A DNA stretch of 64,000 nt, from assembly GCF_000350225.1 (NCBI RefSeq), contig NW_005179134.1, positions 62,001 to 126,000 on the forward strand, written 5' to 3'. Below, in pieces: positions 1-12,508 of the stretch (positions are counted from its first letter, which is position 1; every line of letters begins with the position of its first letter). The stretch is from Chondrus crispus (lineage: Eukaryota; Rhodophyta; Florideophyceae; Gigartinales; Gigartinaceae). A model generated the notes under the pieces. It was not told where the DNA came from, ran no database searches, and saw only the letters and a list, made by a program, of their open reading frames with translations. Position numbers and translations under genes: made by a program.

Positions 1-10
1 AACGAAGTTA

Positions 11-335
11 TCATACTAGTACAGACGAGGCAGATACCAATTCGTCCAAAAGCAGTGTGATCGCGCTTCGTATGTGCTCGTCCACAACGTCGGGCACCGT
101 TCGGTCGAGGCCCACGTGCACAACCTGGGGCAGTTTAGTGGCAAGGAACGCCTCCACCAGGCTTTTAAGCGCGGTTGAAGCGTGTCCATCACACACTGTG
201 CGCGATTCCCAGTGCCCACCGACTTGGCCGGCGTTACATCCCATCCGAATGATATCTTGCGGCCCAGTTGCGGTGGCGGGCGCAGCAGGGTTTCCAGATT
301 CTTCGTCCAGGGGTACGTTGCGCCCTTATTAGTGC
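11..335 (-). other. Unrecognised coding fragment at window edge
   Basis: The minus strand is open for about 108 codons from just after a stop near 337 down to the stop at 11-13, with an ATG at 244. The residues look protein-like, with an amphipathic end containing LDRTVPDVVDEHIRSA. I recognise no family. It could be the end of a decayed gene or a chance frame beside the solo LTR at 522. Confidence 0.25.
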
Positions 336-521
336 GGGTGCTCGCACGCCTGGAGGTGAAGTCATCCCGTCGTTATTCCGATCGAATCATCATCGATTGA
401 ACGCTTGCGATCGACACGTTCTTTTCTCATCCAATTCTGTCCGTACAATTCTGCCTAGGTATCGAGCGTCCAAGCGCGCAGCTCTCCCTCGAGCGCTCTC
501 CCTTCCGCAATAGTAACAAAC

Positions 522-1086
522 TGTTGGATACCTCCCCTCAACTGTTGATGGTGTGAGAGGCTTCGGAGGGGTAGCCAAGGGAGCACGCAACGCATTACAC
601 GCGGGTCGCGGAAAACCGGTACGGTCGAGCTCGCAAAGAGGGAGTGGTACATGTGGCCGGTCATGTGCAGTCGTCGTGAGGTGCCGATTAGGGTACGATC
701 AGTGACGGGTTAGAAGCCGGCGCGGGATAACTAACCGAACGGTAGTAGTTTGGCGCGAAAGGGACGGGGGCGAGCTTGCCCCCAGTTTACTGCAGAGGAT
801 CAGATTCGGGTCTTAACCCCTCAGAGGAACGCCCGGACACTGGCCCCAGCACAGTGCCTGCCACCGACTGTGTACAGGGTACTGTACGCAATCACAATAA
901 TTAGCATTCTAATTACAAACTACCGCACGGGCCCCGACACTAAACGTGTGCCTAGCTGCACAAAAGTATCCGGGTACTACCGATCGGCGCATGCCGGCTC
1001 ACACTACGTGAACACTTCCACCGCGTGTAAAACCGTGTACGGCCACCAGATTACAAACCTCAGCGCGCGTCGGTCGTTATACAAAA
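522..1086 (-). mobile_element. Solo LTR, worn copy (LTR retrotransposon fossil)
   Basis: This stretch aligns along its length, in reverse orientation, with the better preserved LTR at 34149-34756. Shared blocks include the segment around GAGGGGTTAAGACC, the following CTTGCCCCC block and the TAACCCGT..CCGGTC block. The ends resemble the TGTGG../..CCACA ends of the younger copy. No internal gag or pol region is attached, so it is a solo LTR. It is clearly degenerate and older than the 34 kb copy. A 210-codon open frame starting at 750 lies partly inside it and is not a gene. Confidence 0.75.
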
Positions 1087-4000
1087 TTAACCTCGGCATC
1101 CCATATTCTCCCTCTGATTCAACTCCAAACATCCTGCGCACATATTACGACTCAGAATGTACCGGTTGCCGAGACACTCAGTGCTCCATATCCAGTTTTG
1201 CGGCAGTATGGCACAAATTCCCCATCGCGTGGCACTCAAACTGCCAAAAACTTATATCAGCCATAAACTGCGAAGTAGAGTACGTCCCCACGTTCTATTC
1301 CACTAAACATTTCAACTGTATTTGCAATCTCATACAAGTCCTTTTCTCAATCCCTTCACTATCCGTCCAATCCTCTCTATAGACAACGCTGCCGCACGTC
1401 TCACCGTTTCCGCTGACTTTCCAATCCTCAAGGTCAAACAATCGATATCAAATATCATGACCTTCAAGAAGAAGTCCTAAGTAATGGCCTCGCCTTACGC
1501 CATGTCCCATCGAAAGATATCCATCAGACTGCCTCACCAAGCAACTCAGAGCCCACACATTTCATACCCAACTCCACCTACTGCAAAACACCAGAGACAA
1601 GATCACGGGCGCGGCGACTGCCGTAGAATAACACACTTTTCATTCATTTATTCTCCATTTGCCGTATGATAATTTACAGCACAGTGTGACAATACAGTAG
1701 AGTGAGTTACACAAGCCCGCTTCGGCTCCGGCAAACCCCGCCGCCGCAGGGCATCTTTAGCGGTACGCAGGGTTAATAACGTGAACAGAGTGTTTTACTT
1801 TTCTTGAGTGGTGTTTGCAAAGCGGTTCGTAAGTTCGACACACTTCAGTTTGCAGATTGGGGGCTCTCAAGGTTAGTGAGAGGTTAGGCCTCGCATTTTT
1901 GCTTTCCTCATCCAAATTCGTCCCGTTTTATTGAGATCCTGTTACTACTTGGAACGATACAGTAGATGCTAGACTATAATAAACTATTACTTTAGTCTAG
2001 AACTAATCTCCATCCAAACGCTTTGTCCATTGCTTTCAATTCCCGACCCATTCCTTTTCCATCCATTGGATACTGTACTCCTCTTTCGAAATTCTTTCTA
2101 GGATGACACAGAAATGTAGTGGTGCGCCTTGGATATGATTTATTCGCTACAAGTAGCAAATGTACGGACCGACGCCCAGATCCCAAGACTGGATCATTCA
2201 AATTGTGAGCGCACACTTTGGATGCGCGGCATCGCCCGACAGTGGCAAGCGTTGGTGGTCACATGACCAGGAGACCGTTGGATCAAGGGATGTTTGGTGG
2301 TTCAATTGGGACGTAGCAGGTGTCGGGGATGTTTGGTACGGGATCAGGAGGACGGTTCGAGTAAGACAAGCCGGGCTCACGGGCGAAGAAAGGCTGTTAG
2401 ACGCGCGCGGGAGGCGTGGAGCGCGCGACTGAAGGAGAAGTGGGGGCGCGGGGAGGACGTTGAAGATGGCCACGGGCAGGCGGATCGCACGGATCGCAGA
2501 AGGAGGAGGTCGAGAGTGGGAGCACAAACGGTAGCCATCTCGACTGGCGGCTTCCTGTGCCTACAACTGCGGGACAGGGGGCCAGCTGGACCTCGCTCCC
2601 AATTTATCAGATGTATACGATAGAATGAGTTTCTAGATAGAGGCGGCATCGAGGAAGCAAGAGGCGGCTTGGAAGTAAACTCGTGGACTACCATCAGGTT
2701 TCGCTTCGCTCTCGGTCGTTGAGGTAAACTGCTTGGACTGGCCGCAGCAGTAGCGTAGTTCTATGCAAACCTTTTAAATAATGGAGGAATCAGTTCGTTT
2801 TGGAAGGACATTCGCAGTGTGTTTATAAAAATTATAACCAGAAAGACATTAATACTGTGTTTGTCCTTCCTACCTTATAGCTTCACGTTCTTGCTTGTAA
2901 CAGTTGCAGAGTAATTTCCCGCCAGCATCATCTCTGTGCATAAATTGGCGCACAATGCAAATCGATTAGGTCCTTCAGTATTCACGTTAATTACTACACA
3001 AACAAAGGCAGTCCCATCTCCAACACGGAACTAGCAGTTTATACTGCAGTACTGTGTACCGCAAGTACAGTAGCATTTTACACGTCTAAATACGTGAATG
3101 CGTTGACATGTACTAGTGTTTATCGGACCGCTAGTCGTCATACGAGGACAAATGTTATTTTATTTCTTCTGGTTTTAAATTTTTCTGAAGGTGGAGCCGA
3201 ATAGAAAGCCCTCAACAGAATGATTCTATGCTAATGGTATAAAATTAGCTCAAAGAAATTTACTATCTGTAAGCCAATCATTTCTTTTGAACACGTGTAT
3301 ATACATCAACGAGTTGTTTTTCACTAGAATCGACAAGCAAATGCTTTAGCTGTGGGGATGGCCTTCTGGTTACAGAGAACAGAAGTGAAATCGCGGGTTT
3401 AGTTGTCTAAAAAAATTAAGGTTTCTTGTCGTCATATGAATACTAACAGTTGTCGAAAGATAGGGAAACATTCGCGGTGTGCTTTACAGCATTACATAAT
3501 TCCCTGATCGCATCATGATATATCATAACGTTGAGTCGATCCAGATTGGATCCCAAGGGAGAGAGCTGCGGAAGGGTCACGAAGCAGAAATTGTTGAGGA
3601 GACCAAAGGTCGTAGTCTTTATAGTGTTAGTACATAATGCAATTAGTCGCCACGCCCGTTGCATCCAAGAACAGGGCGAGACAGTGCGTGCATTGCGAAC
3701 TAGGCTACGGACTTCGCTCTGGAGCTAACTCCATTTCTTTCCGAGCAAGACGAACATCAGTAAACATTGGAGCTTTATTGCTGCATTGGTGACTCTCTCT
3801 CGTGCGAGCAGTCACAACTATCGTCTTCACCCTTGATCCGTGTTCCCTGCGAAAAGACGTATGCTCCTGCGCGCCTACGTTAAGGATCAGATTTGAAACA
3901 ACCAGAAGGAACAACCTTGTCATAGAGGTTTTCCGACAACAGTCCTACAGACACTAGCGTTTTCATAGACACAAGGAGTTACGTACGCCAAGACCTGATC

Positions 4001-4816
4001 TTTTCGAGAATATAACGGGTTTTATTTATCTAAAATATTCCCGTATTTACGGACGAGTTTGTCTGCACAAATATCGGTACCTTGCAGAGACCTTCTCTTT
4101 TCTAACAAGGGTCCGTTTCTGCACAAAGACCAGTTCTTGCGCAATGACTGAGTAACTGTAAGGGAGGCCTAGCAGGTTGGTACCGTTTGTTGTTCAGTCT
4201 TATTGTGTTGATGATTATTGTAATGTTAACCTCAATGGCTTATCTGACAAGTAAACATTCAGGTCCGATGCTGGTGGGGCATGCGTGCCAGAAAATCCAA
4301 ATACTGTACAGTACCGAACTTAGAGAGCTCGATTTCGGTATCTTGTGAAAGCTCCCCTGTGTAAAGCAATTGACAACTGGCCATGGATAACTTCTGTTCC
4401 ACTCTTTTTCTATTAATGATGAGCTACTTGCACGCCGTACAAGCAGTCAGACTGTCTCCGTGCTGCTTTTTCACTTCCGAATCGATCATTTTTTCACATC
4501 CCGGTGATGATTCGCTCGTCATGTTTGTAAAGGGTCTTTGAGTGTTGGTGTCGTTGTATTCCAATCGGGTCGCAACTACGCCTTCTTTAGTTTCCCACCA
4601 ACATATGGCCTTTTCCCAAGCAGATTGATATTTTGACGAGCGTTGGAAGGGGTTGTTTTACGAAGGGGACATGTTTTGTTTCTCGCACAAATACTAGACA
4701 TTCTTTGTTGTTACTACACGATCTGGATGGCGAAATGTGATTTTCAGCAATTTGACAAGCTGCAAGCCTTGCAAGGTACACACCGAGTCTAGATAGAGCG
4801 CTAATGTGAAGCCATA
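1087..4816. other. Gene-poor spacer
   Basis: No supported gene. A GC-rich patch at 2340-2560 has overlapping Arg-rich frames on both strands with no recognisable domain. The rest is AT-rich with short chance frames and scattered TACTGTA-type motifs. Confidence 0.5.
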
Positions 4817-5380
4817 TTACCCAACAATTGGTCTGCAAGTTGTCTTCTCCCCCCCTCGGCAATCGGCGCGGCACGCCCAGACTTTCTCAAAATTAAGGCA
4901 GAAAACGTTCGTTACGAAACACGCACTACAATCACAGTCGGGAGGGCATAAACGCCTCTCGGCACAGAAATCTGCAGCTGCGTTGCGGGCCGCTAACTCG
5001 TCCTTGAAACTTATGCCGAGAACAATCCGGTTGGGAAGACATTCGCAGCGGCCGAAACCGAGTTCGCCCTTTAAGCAGCATCGTCGGCCGGGTTTTCCAT
5101 CTGTTTTCTGGCATTCAGATTTTTCACAGAACGCTCCAAGCTTGCTGCATTGATTGTTTGCGATTCCCTTGCGTAGACACTGGCAGGGACATTGTTTTGT
5201 AGAAAGAAACCGAAGAGCAGAGAAGGGCACGCTCTCCGGAAACGCAGCCACTTCTCTGGCGCTGTCGGTAAGAGGTTGAGTCTCGGGGGACAAACTCATG
5301 TAGCCTCCGAGCGAGTTTCCTTTAGCATTGCTGAAAGTGAAGAGCATGAACCACACTGCGGAAAACTTCAACACAGACAT
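4817..5380 (-). CDS. Cys-rich secreted protein, unknown function
   Basis: A 187-residue protein read from the ATG at 5380. The frame is open further upstream to 5434, but the second Met is preferred because it begins a clean signal peptide (MSVLKFSAVWFMLFTFSNA). The mature part has 19 cysteines in clusters: CPCQC, a CC pair, CEC and CDCSAC. There is no membrane segment after the signal. The pattern suggests a disulfide-stabilised extracellular protein, possibly in the cell wall or apoplast, but I recognise no named family. A TATA-like TTATAA lies about 90 bases upstream on the coding strand. Neighbours are empty spacer, so context gives no function. Single exon. Confidence 0.7.
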   Translation of the reverse strand: MSVLKFSAVWFMLFTFSNAKGNSLGGYMSLSPETQPLTDSAREVAAFPESVPFSALRFLSTKQCPCQCLRKGIANNQCSKLGAFCEKSECQKTDGKPGRRCCLKGELGFGRCECLPNRIVLGISFKDELAARNAAADFCAERRLCPPDCDCSACFVTNVFCLNFEKVWACRADCRGGEKTTCRPIVG

Positions 5381-5470
5381 ATCGAACAAAAGGATTTCAA
5401 ATGCACGGACTTTCGGCGTGGCCTGTGTACTCAACAGCTGTATAGAGAGTAGCGCGCCGTTGTAACTCGG

Positions 5471-5476
5471 TTATAA
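5471..5476 (-). promoter_or_regulatory. TATA-like box of Cys-rich gene
   Basis: TTATAA on the minus strand, about 90 bases before the ATG at 5380. It is the only TATA-like element close to the gene. Its match is short, so the call is tentative. Confidence 0.35.
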
Positions 5477-6749
5477 GGGTATTCATGTGCAGGACAAACA
5501 TCTGTTTTGGGTTGTTATTGAGGTAAATCTGAACGTTATGCTCGAACACGAGATCGGTAAGCTAGAGGCAGTTGTGGTGCAGAGTGAGCTCGACACCTGA
5601 AAATTTGCGATGCCAGGAGGGATGAAATCGAGGATGGTATCAAATTATCCTCGTCTATTGTCGTAAGAGAGCGTCGACGCCTTGCCCTCCGACCTATGTT
5701 GTGTAAAATCTCTCCATGGCCCATCCTTCACTATCTGCGCCTGGATGCCTTTTATCTGTATTCCCAGCGTCCATGATATAAAACTATACGGAAGTAAATC
5801 ACACTTTTCTGCAACGATTCAGAACAAATTTATCTTTTTGCAAAACAACGGTGATACAGTCATTGGTCGATAGGACGGTAAGCTGGAATCACATGATGCA
5901 TCTCCGTGTTTAGCTACAGCACCTGCTGGATTTAGCATGCTTCAGGCACCCAGATTAAGTTGCGTACCCAAATGAAGCCTTTTTGTGGCCTGTATGGCGC
6001 ATGTCTCCTCTTGTGTATATGGACCTACGCAAGTGACCATGTGGTTTTAGTGGTCGACCATGTGATTGTTTGCCTTATTAATTGTATACTGTGCGGTACA
6101 TGAAGAATTAAAGCAATGCGCTGCGCCTCTTGTGGAGTAGCCTACTGCGACCAGCATTGGCATGATACAGTACCCTCGGTACAGCACTGTATATAAGTAA
6201 TGTACCCTTCAAGGGTACGCCATCCTTCGAAAACTTATCATGCTTCGTCTATATACTGTACCAACGGTACCCTTGGTACTGTGGGATTAATTACTCGTTG
6301 CCTGTGAAGTAGGAGACTATTGTACTGTATGTCACAGTACTGTACGCGTGTAAGGTTTCTCGATGAGAAGCAATGTGGGAGATCCGTCCAAAAACATGTT
6401 TCTTAAGCATGAAGAGCTAACTTTCGACTTGTGTGCAATGGCCAGTGCACTGTATGTCGACTAGTGAGTTTGTGCTCCGTGCGCAGGAGCAATACAGTAT
6501 GTAGTTTGGAGACGCCTCGACCGTCGCTGGTTGAAACTTCAACCATGCACGTGTAGAGTCCTGAAAGAGGCGCATCGCTTGTGTATGGTATGAGATTCTT
6601 TGGAGAAGGTTGGCTTGGATCCGTTTCTTATGTGTGATGAAGCGGCGAAGGGCGCGAATTTTCACCGACAGTTTTATCATGGAGAAATAGTGTGACATTT
6701 GGAAATGGCTGGAAGGCACACACACTTAGGGTTGGCTGTTAACTGTGTG

Positions 6750-6816
6750 GTAGGGATGAGGCTCATCCCTATCCCCCATCCCTACAATCTGTAGCTCATC
6801 CGATGAGCTACAGATT
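6750..6816. repeat. Twin palindrome A
   Basis: Two perfect inverted repeats lie 15 bases apart. The first is TAGGGATGAG / CTCATCCCTA (10-bp arms) and the second AATCTGTAGCTCATC / GATGAGCTACAGATT (15-bp arms). Each has a single-base centre. The sequences are unrelated to the other twin palindromes in the window. Confidence 0.85.
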
Positions 6817-7080
6817 GGTACTGTACTGTGCTGTTATTTTCAGTGCTAGACTGTCGAGTATCTTGGAAGAGTTGCGGTCATTCCAAATAATTCTTCACGT
6901 TGAGCTTCACGTTCAGTGGTGTCTTTGACAGCACCTCATTCTTCGTTTTTTGAAGACGAGTGCTGCACTGTTCAGGTACTGTACCTTCAAAGGTAGTGTA
7001 TAATACGGTTTACACACCTGAAGTACCCGAGCAGACTTCATGAAGGGTCATTCAGTTTGCCGTATTACCTCTATTGTTAT

Positions 7081-7153
7081 CTGCTACTGTACCAAGGGTA
7101 CAGTAGCAGACACTAATAGGATACTGTACCAAGGGTACAGTATCCTATTAGTG
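7081..7153. repeat. Twin palindrome B
   Basis: Two perfect inverted repeats separated by one base: 13-bp arms beginning CTGCTACTG (7081-7109) and 20-bp arms beginning CACTAATAGG (7111-7153). Both have the same AAG centre and the same inner GTACC / GGTAC part. Confidence 0.9.
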
Positions 7154-9261
7154 CAGAGAAGCCGCACACTCCACTTGCATACAGTAGTATTTGTGATGCC
7201 ATGAACACCGATGGCCCTCTCGCCTCTGGGGGGAGGGCGGCCTGCGGTGACTTTATCTGCTGAGTTGTAGTGCCCTATGTGGCTGTGCCTTATCTACGGT
7301 GCTGACCTATCTGGATGGAACCACAGTATTGAACTGTCGTTCTGATTGTCGCGAGTTGTTTGTGTCGCAAAAAAAGAAAAGGGGGGAACAATAAAGGTTA
7401 ACCGGCAGGACCGGGCGAATGAGGGGAATCGCGCTTTTTATTGTCGTGGCTTCGTTTTTGTTTTTCGCTTGTCTTGTGCAGCTAGTCTGCCTCGACTCTT
7501 CCCTTATTTATACTACTTCAGCCAGGTGCTTTGTCCTCTCCTCACGTAATGTTTTGCACTATCGAAGCATTTTTAGGAGAGGATGCACTGCATGTTGACA
7601 TCTGAGATTATTAAAATGCTCCCGTTGTTGTGCATTACATTAATTGCGTTGAGATGCATTTTATTCGTCCTGTATACGTCACCGTCATACCATAATTTCC
7701 CACAGTTTGAGGTGAGTTTGAAGGGTTCACCCTATGATCATACGGGACATTTCTTGGAATACTTTCACAATTTTGTCAGGCATTCTCGAAAGCTTCGAGT
7801 ACCAAGGGTACTGTACCAGTCTGGTGCTTACGCGTGGAAAATAACTGGCATTACAACATTCCACTTTTTTTTTGTGAACGCCCGAATCCCCGTTACAAGT
7901 TCGTGATATTTTTTGCGCACTCTACCCTTGGGTAGCTAGCCAAGCGTGAAAATTTTCTGAGATCACCACAAACAAAGGACGGGCGAGTCCTACTGCATCT
8001 CGCTCTCGATTCCAGGGCACTTGCAGGTACCCTCTTTCGCCATCATTCTACTCTCACGCCTCCGAAACAGACCCCTCCGCAGGGGAAGTACACCGTCGAT
8101 ACCCCGGCATCTGCCCGCTGTGGACCCGCCGGCACCCAGTCAAAGACATGTCCAGCCTGCGTAATGAACCCAAGCCAGGCAACTGTTCGTAGGATGCGAC
8201 CGCGAGATCTCGCCTTGTTGCCATGGGGCGCAACAACTTGAAAAGTAGCGCCCCCGGCCGGGTCGTGTAATGAGTAATTTGCTGCTTGTAAAAGGCATCA
8301 CATTCCCTGTAGAAGTGAATACTGTCTTGCAAAAGGTTACATGATGACTAAGGTGACCACGTTTCTCACTCCCGGCGTCACAAAATTGAAGAGTAAAAGC
8401 CGATCGAGAACGTCGCTTCGGAGCAAATTATTTTTGCTTGGCGTCCGGCTTCACCAGTACTCATGTTCCTTCTCCTCGATCACGAGCGGTGCCCCTGGAA
8501 ACATCGCGCTCCCATCGACGGCCTGAGATATAGTCCAAATGCCCCTGCTAATTGAAACCGTAATCAATGCATTCCTTGCAGATGCCCCGGTCTCGGAGGT
8601 GGTCATTCAGGCGGCCAGCATCATCAGCTTAATCGACTAGTTCCTACATATCGCTGAAGCCTGCGTCGACCAGGACGCGCCCAATGCGTGGGACGTCCAG
8701 TACAGCAACGTTCTGAGAGAAGCGGAAGGTAGTAGCGTAGGAACGACGCACGGCGTCTGAGTTCACAGCAAAGGAAGACGGGACCAAGACGAGAGGGCCA
8801 CAAGGCAAGATGTTGTCGCGGATGTATCGTCTGTCCATTTGTAGAGTCGAGTTACTGTGGCAATTTTTTTGCGCCCTAGCTCCGATAGCGGGTAAGACTG
8901 AGCAGAAGGAGGCGGAAAAGTGTGTTGTTCATGTTTCAAAACATGAAGGTGGTGGATCATAGGTCAAGAAGGACATGAAGAGTGAGCTGCCTGGTTCGAT
9001 GTACAATGCTCTCGTCCTTGTTCTTTTCTGGGTCTGCATACCTGCTGCTGTTTGTAGCGCGGTAACCTCGCCCCACTTGCGCATAGCTACTAGAATTGAA
9101 CGCTTAAGACTACAAGTTCAGGAATGACTCTTTGAGAAACATTGCATGTTGATGTGGGAATTTTTAAACGCCTGGAATTTGGGACTTCGAGAATAACAGG
9201 CAATAACTAGGAACACAATAAGGTCTATTACAGTCCGTGAGGTAGGAACAAAAATTTAAAT

Positions 9262-9328
9262 ACTACCCTTTCACGGGGGGGGGGGGGGGGGGGGGGGGGG
9301 GGGTGGGGGGGGTGGGGTAATTTGGAAC
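9262..9328. repeat. Left terminal repeat with G29 run
   Basis: Left end of the pogo-like element. It contains 29 consecutive G (9275-9303), then G8 and G4 tracts split by single T. The matching right end has only six. A second GGGGTAATTTGG-like copy lies at about 9966-9980. Confidence 0.75.
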
Positions 9329-9614
9329 AATCTTCAAAATTTTAAGTGCAAAAATACCTTCAGATCGTCCCACAAGAAAGTTTGGGGAGTGTTAGACTTA
9401 TTGACTAGACTACAGTAGATATCACATTTCTCTGTTATCAATATCAATTCAGGGACTATGTAGGCTACATTTTGCTATCAAGGATAGAGTCCCTTAAGGA
9501 CGTACCACCTAGAATTCTACCTCTTTTACGGTGTAACCGTTTAGACACATTTCGTGGGTGGCGCAACCTCCCTTATGTGGTAGTGCGCCTACTTTTATTG
9601 TAGAGTCAATAGGA

Positions 9615-9652
9615 CTATAAAGCCAGGTCGAAGACGCTACCCGTCTTCGACC
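9615..9652 (+). promoter_or_regulatory. TATA-like box followed by 10-bp hairpin
   Basis: CTATAAA (9615-9621) is followed five bases later by GGTCGAAGAC / GTCTTCGACC with a 7-base loop. No gene follows on the plus strand. It could be a small LTR or promoter fragment inside the pogo-like element. I could not define ends. Confidence 0.3.
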
Positions 9653-10184
9653 TCAGCACATTCAATCACCTGAAACCATCAACCCGACAACCCCGTCCCC
9701 TGACAGTGCTCACCCTCCGTAGCGGTTCTGAGGCAATAGCCTGCCGCATTTCCCCCTCCGTTTTAAGGTAACCCTATTTACCACCATTTTACCCTTTACT
9801 AAAATCCCCTCTGGACCGCCCCTTTCGGTCTCCCGACAAAGACCGCCAAACGATGAGAGAGTGAACTGGGAATGAAAACATCGAACCATTACTGTCAAAT
9901 TGTAGTCAGAGAAAAAAGCCCAATGAATTTACTGTATGATGACCACATAGGTCCAAAATCTACCAAAGGGGGTAATTTGGGACGAAGATCACCACACTCA
10001 GAGTTGGTGAGGTCCCTGTAAATCCAAGAGAGCTGCAGCTGCCACTGCTTGTTGCCACAGAGCGACGCCGCCACTGCCAAATCTAGCCTTTTTGGCTGCC
10101 TTTCGTGCGTCTAAAACCTCCCTGCACCTCTTATGATCCGCTTTATTCTCCTATTGCCGGCGCTTCCTCGCCCGAGGCTGCAGC

Positions 10185-12112
10185 CTATTTGATTTGCTTC
10201 TGCTCCTGCCGCCTCAAAGCTGCAAGAACCTTGGCTTCTGCATTGATTAATTTCAGTTCTGCTTTGTGCTCTCTTTCTTGTAATTTGCGATGCTTCGCAA
10301 CCTCGTCCGTCAGCGACTTTTCCTTCTTTTTTCTAATAACCTCACTATGCGTTAGGTATATGGATGGTGCTCCGCAGGCCAGAGCAACGTTACGATTAGT
10401 TGCCCCGACGCGTCCATGACCAAAGCACATTTCAATTTGGGGACCCCTAACGGACATAAAAATACTACTTACTGTAGTGTTGTCCTGTAGATCGTACAAA
10501 TTCTGTCGATGGCCGTCGATGGCAGTGCCCCAGAAGAAACAACGTTTTGTATCTCTGCGAACGTGTCGCTGTCTTTCTAACGTTTTTGTACTGCGGGTGG
10601 CCTTGCAGCGGGACCTGTAGCATCAACCACAACTCTCATCTCCTTGTTTTCCTCGTTCCTTCTAAATTATTCCCTCCTAAACCGATCCAAAAATTGGCAG
10701 CCCATGGGCCACAGTCTAGTAGCCGTGAACGAAGCTTGCACAATGCCCTGCGGAATAGCCCGAAACCCAGCCACAACAAGCATTAGTTTAAAGCGAATGG
10801 CTTTGGTGTCTGATACTGCCATGCTACATAATATATCCCGGAGTGTTCGCACTGAAATTTGGAAACATTTGTTTATAAATGAGTCGTAGGGCTGCAAGAA
10901 ATGTGAAGTGTTAGCTAGGCTCTGAACAACCTCAATTACCTTTTATAGACAGGAATCCAGACAGTCAAACCCATTCCGTGACGAGTGGCCATCGAGGCAG
11001 CCTACAATGTTTTCCCACCGGCACAAACTGCCTTACATTTCTTTCCATCTGATCGACCAGTAGAGGAGCTATCCCCTTCTCCATAGAACCGTTTGCTGTC
11101 GGCACAACAACTGCATCACTTGGGCACCATCCTGGAATGGTCAACCAGGGACGGACACCAGTTCCATCTTTGTAGACTTCATGAGACAAAGGTTCAAACC
11201 AAGAAGACATCGTGCTTTTACCTGCAAACACAAAAAGGAGGTAGTTTTCTATCTGAGGCGGACGTCACTACAACAGCGGTGACATGCTTTCCTGTTCCAG
11301 AATTTGCTGAACTAACCCTAAATCCACCGTGATGTGTGTCTGCAGACCCAACGACCTTAACCCTGTGACCCATCTCCCCGTCAACGGCGGTTTCATCCAG
11401 ATTGAAAAATCTATCGCCATCCTCAAAGATACCCGGGTTATCCTTCTCGACTTGTCGTAGGGCACGTGCATAAGTTTGAACATGCTCGAAGTTCTCCCCT
11501 TTCAGCTTTGCATTCTCCTCGTTCTCGGATTTGCGGAATGTGATGTCCCTATTTCTAGCACGGAAAGACCATATTACTGCAGCAGACGGAACATCGCTTT
11601 CAAATCTTTTTCGTCCGTCCGTCTCAATGGATGCCATCACGCTACGCAGCGTTGGTAAATGCATTGCAAACCCCTTAGAAGCAAAGAGGTCATGCGTTCC
11701 TTTATAAGAGCATCTTCTCCCGGTTTAATGACACTTTTCGACCTGCACGATTGCTTGCGGGGTTAAAAAGTCTGTCCAAATACGCATTGTGCTTGTCGGT
11801 GAGAGCCTTCTTTATTCTTATGACTGTGTCAATAGATAGGTCACATGTGGCAGATCCAGTCCGCACTTGGTGGCCTTGCTTGAGGAGCTGCAGAGCTCTT
11901 TCTCGAGATTTGCGGCTTGTTTCATCACGAACTGTGCGCACTTGCGCTTGGCGAGTCTGTTTCCGCGTTGACAAATTTGTCATAGGGTGGTGTGGAATCA
12001 AAGAGAGGCTCACAGTCAGTAAGTTACGATGGTACGAGGTGCGATCGTAGCAGTTGGAAAGCATCCGGGCATCTCGAGGCGAGGTATTTGTGTGGATATT
12101 ACAATAGTTCAT
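10185..12112 (-). pseudogene. Pogo-like (DDE_1) transposase, broken
   Basis: Read on the minus strand from an N-terminal helix-turn-helix part (near 12000-11702; from MTNLSTRKQTRQ) to the catalytic core and a Lys/Glu-rich tail. Core landmarks are FFNLDETAV (first Asp, about 11380), CLDGHSSRNG (second Asp, about 11000) and ANTSHFLQPYD (third Asp, about 10890). These order and spacings are typical of pogo/Tigger-type transposases that cut and paste DNA between terminal inverted repeats. The frame changes several times and at least one stop falls between the second and third motifs (near 10937), so the gene is dead. A sequence resembling a branch point plus acceptor near 10900 is coding for the SHFLQP motif and is not an intron. 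Confidence 0.75.
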
Positions 12113-12262
12113 GTGTCCAAGTAGCTTGAAAAAGGTGCCATTCTATTTGGCGGGAAGACACTACTGTTGGTTTGCTACGGAATAAGGTGGTCTTTGGTGG
12201 TTGCAGACGTGCGATACATTACTGCAAGCATTTTTTTGGTCTACGGAGACAAATTCGTAGCC

Positions 12263-12265
12263 ATT
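12263..12265. other. Target duplication ATT, left
   Basis: ATT directly before the Harbinger end at 12266, matched by ATT at 16471-16473. Three-base duplications are usual for PIF/Harbinger, although TAA/TTA is the common target. Confidence 0.6.
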
Positions 12266-12508
12266 GGGCGACTCCGAAAATCCCATTTCCCAATTTATGC
12301 ACGCACAAATGGTGATGTTTGTATACACAAATCCCGTGTACTTCGCATGCTTCTCCTCATGCGAAGTTGATTTGTGTATGACACAAATCTTCCGCTTGCG
12401 CATTTTCCATTGTAAGCCTCCAATCCTCTTGCCCCTTAAGCCCGCCACCAACCCATACCAAAACCATCTTTCGTGACACCCTTCCCTCGCCATCGACACC
12501 GAGTTACG

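Larger units (their letters stand above)
5480..9261. other. Gene-poor spacer with palindromes
   Basis: No supported gene. The interval 6150-7160 is rich in GTACTGTAC, GGTACC and AAGGGTAC motifs and holds two pairs of back-to-back palindromes, listed separately. The open frame at 7583-7906 is AT-biased and looks like chance. Confidence 0.5.

Noticed and set aside
750-1382. 210-codon open frame on plus
   Set aside because: Its first half lies within the worn LTR at 522-1086 and matches the LTR copies at 34 and 58 kb; residues show no domain.
6750-7153. CRISPR-like array
   Set aside because: The palindromes differ in sequence and there are no regular spacers; the host is a eukaryote.
10885-10936. 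Apparent short intron in the pogo-like transposase (GGTAAT to TTGCAG with GCTAAC)
   Set aside because: The stretch encodes the conserved ANTSHFLQPYD motif, so it is coding sequence.
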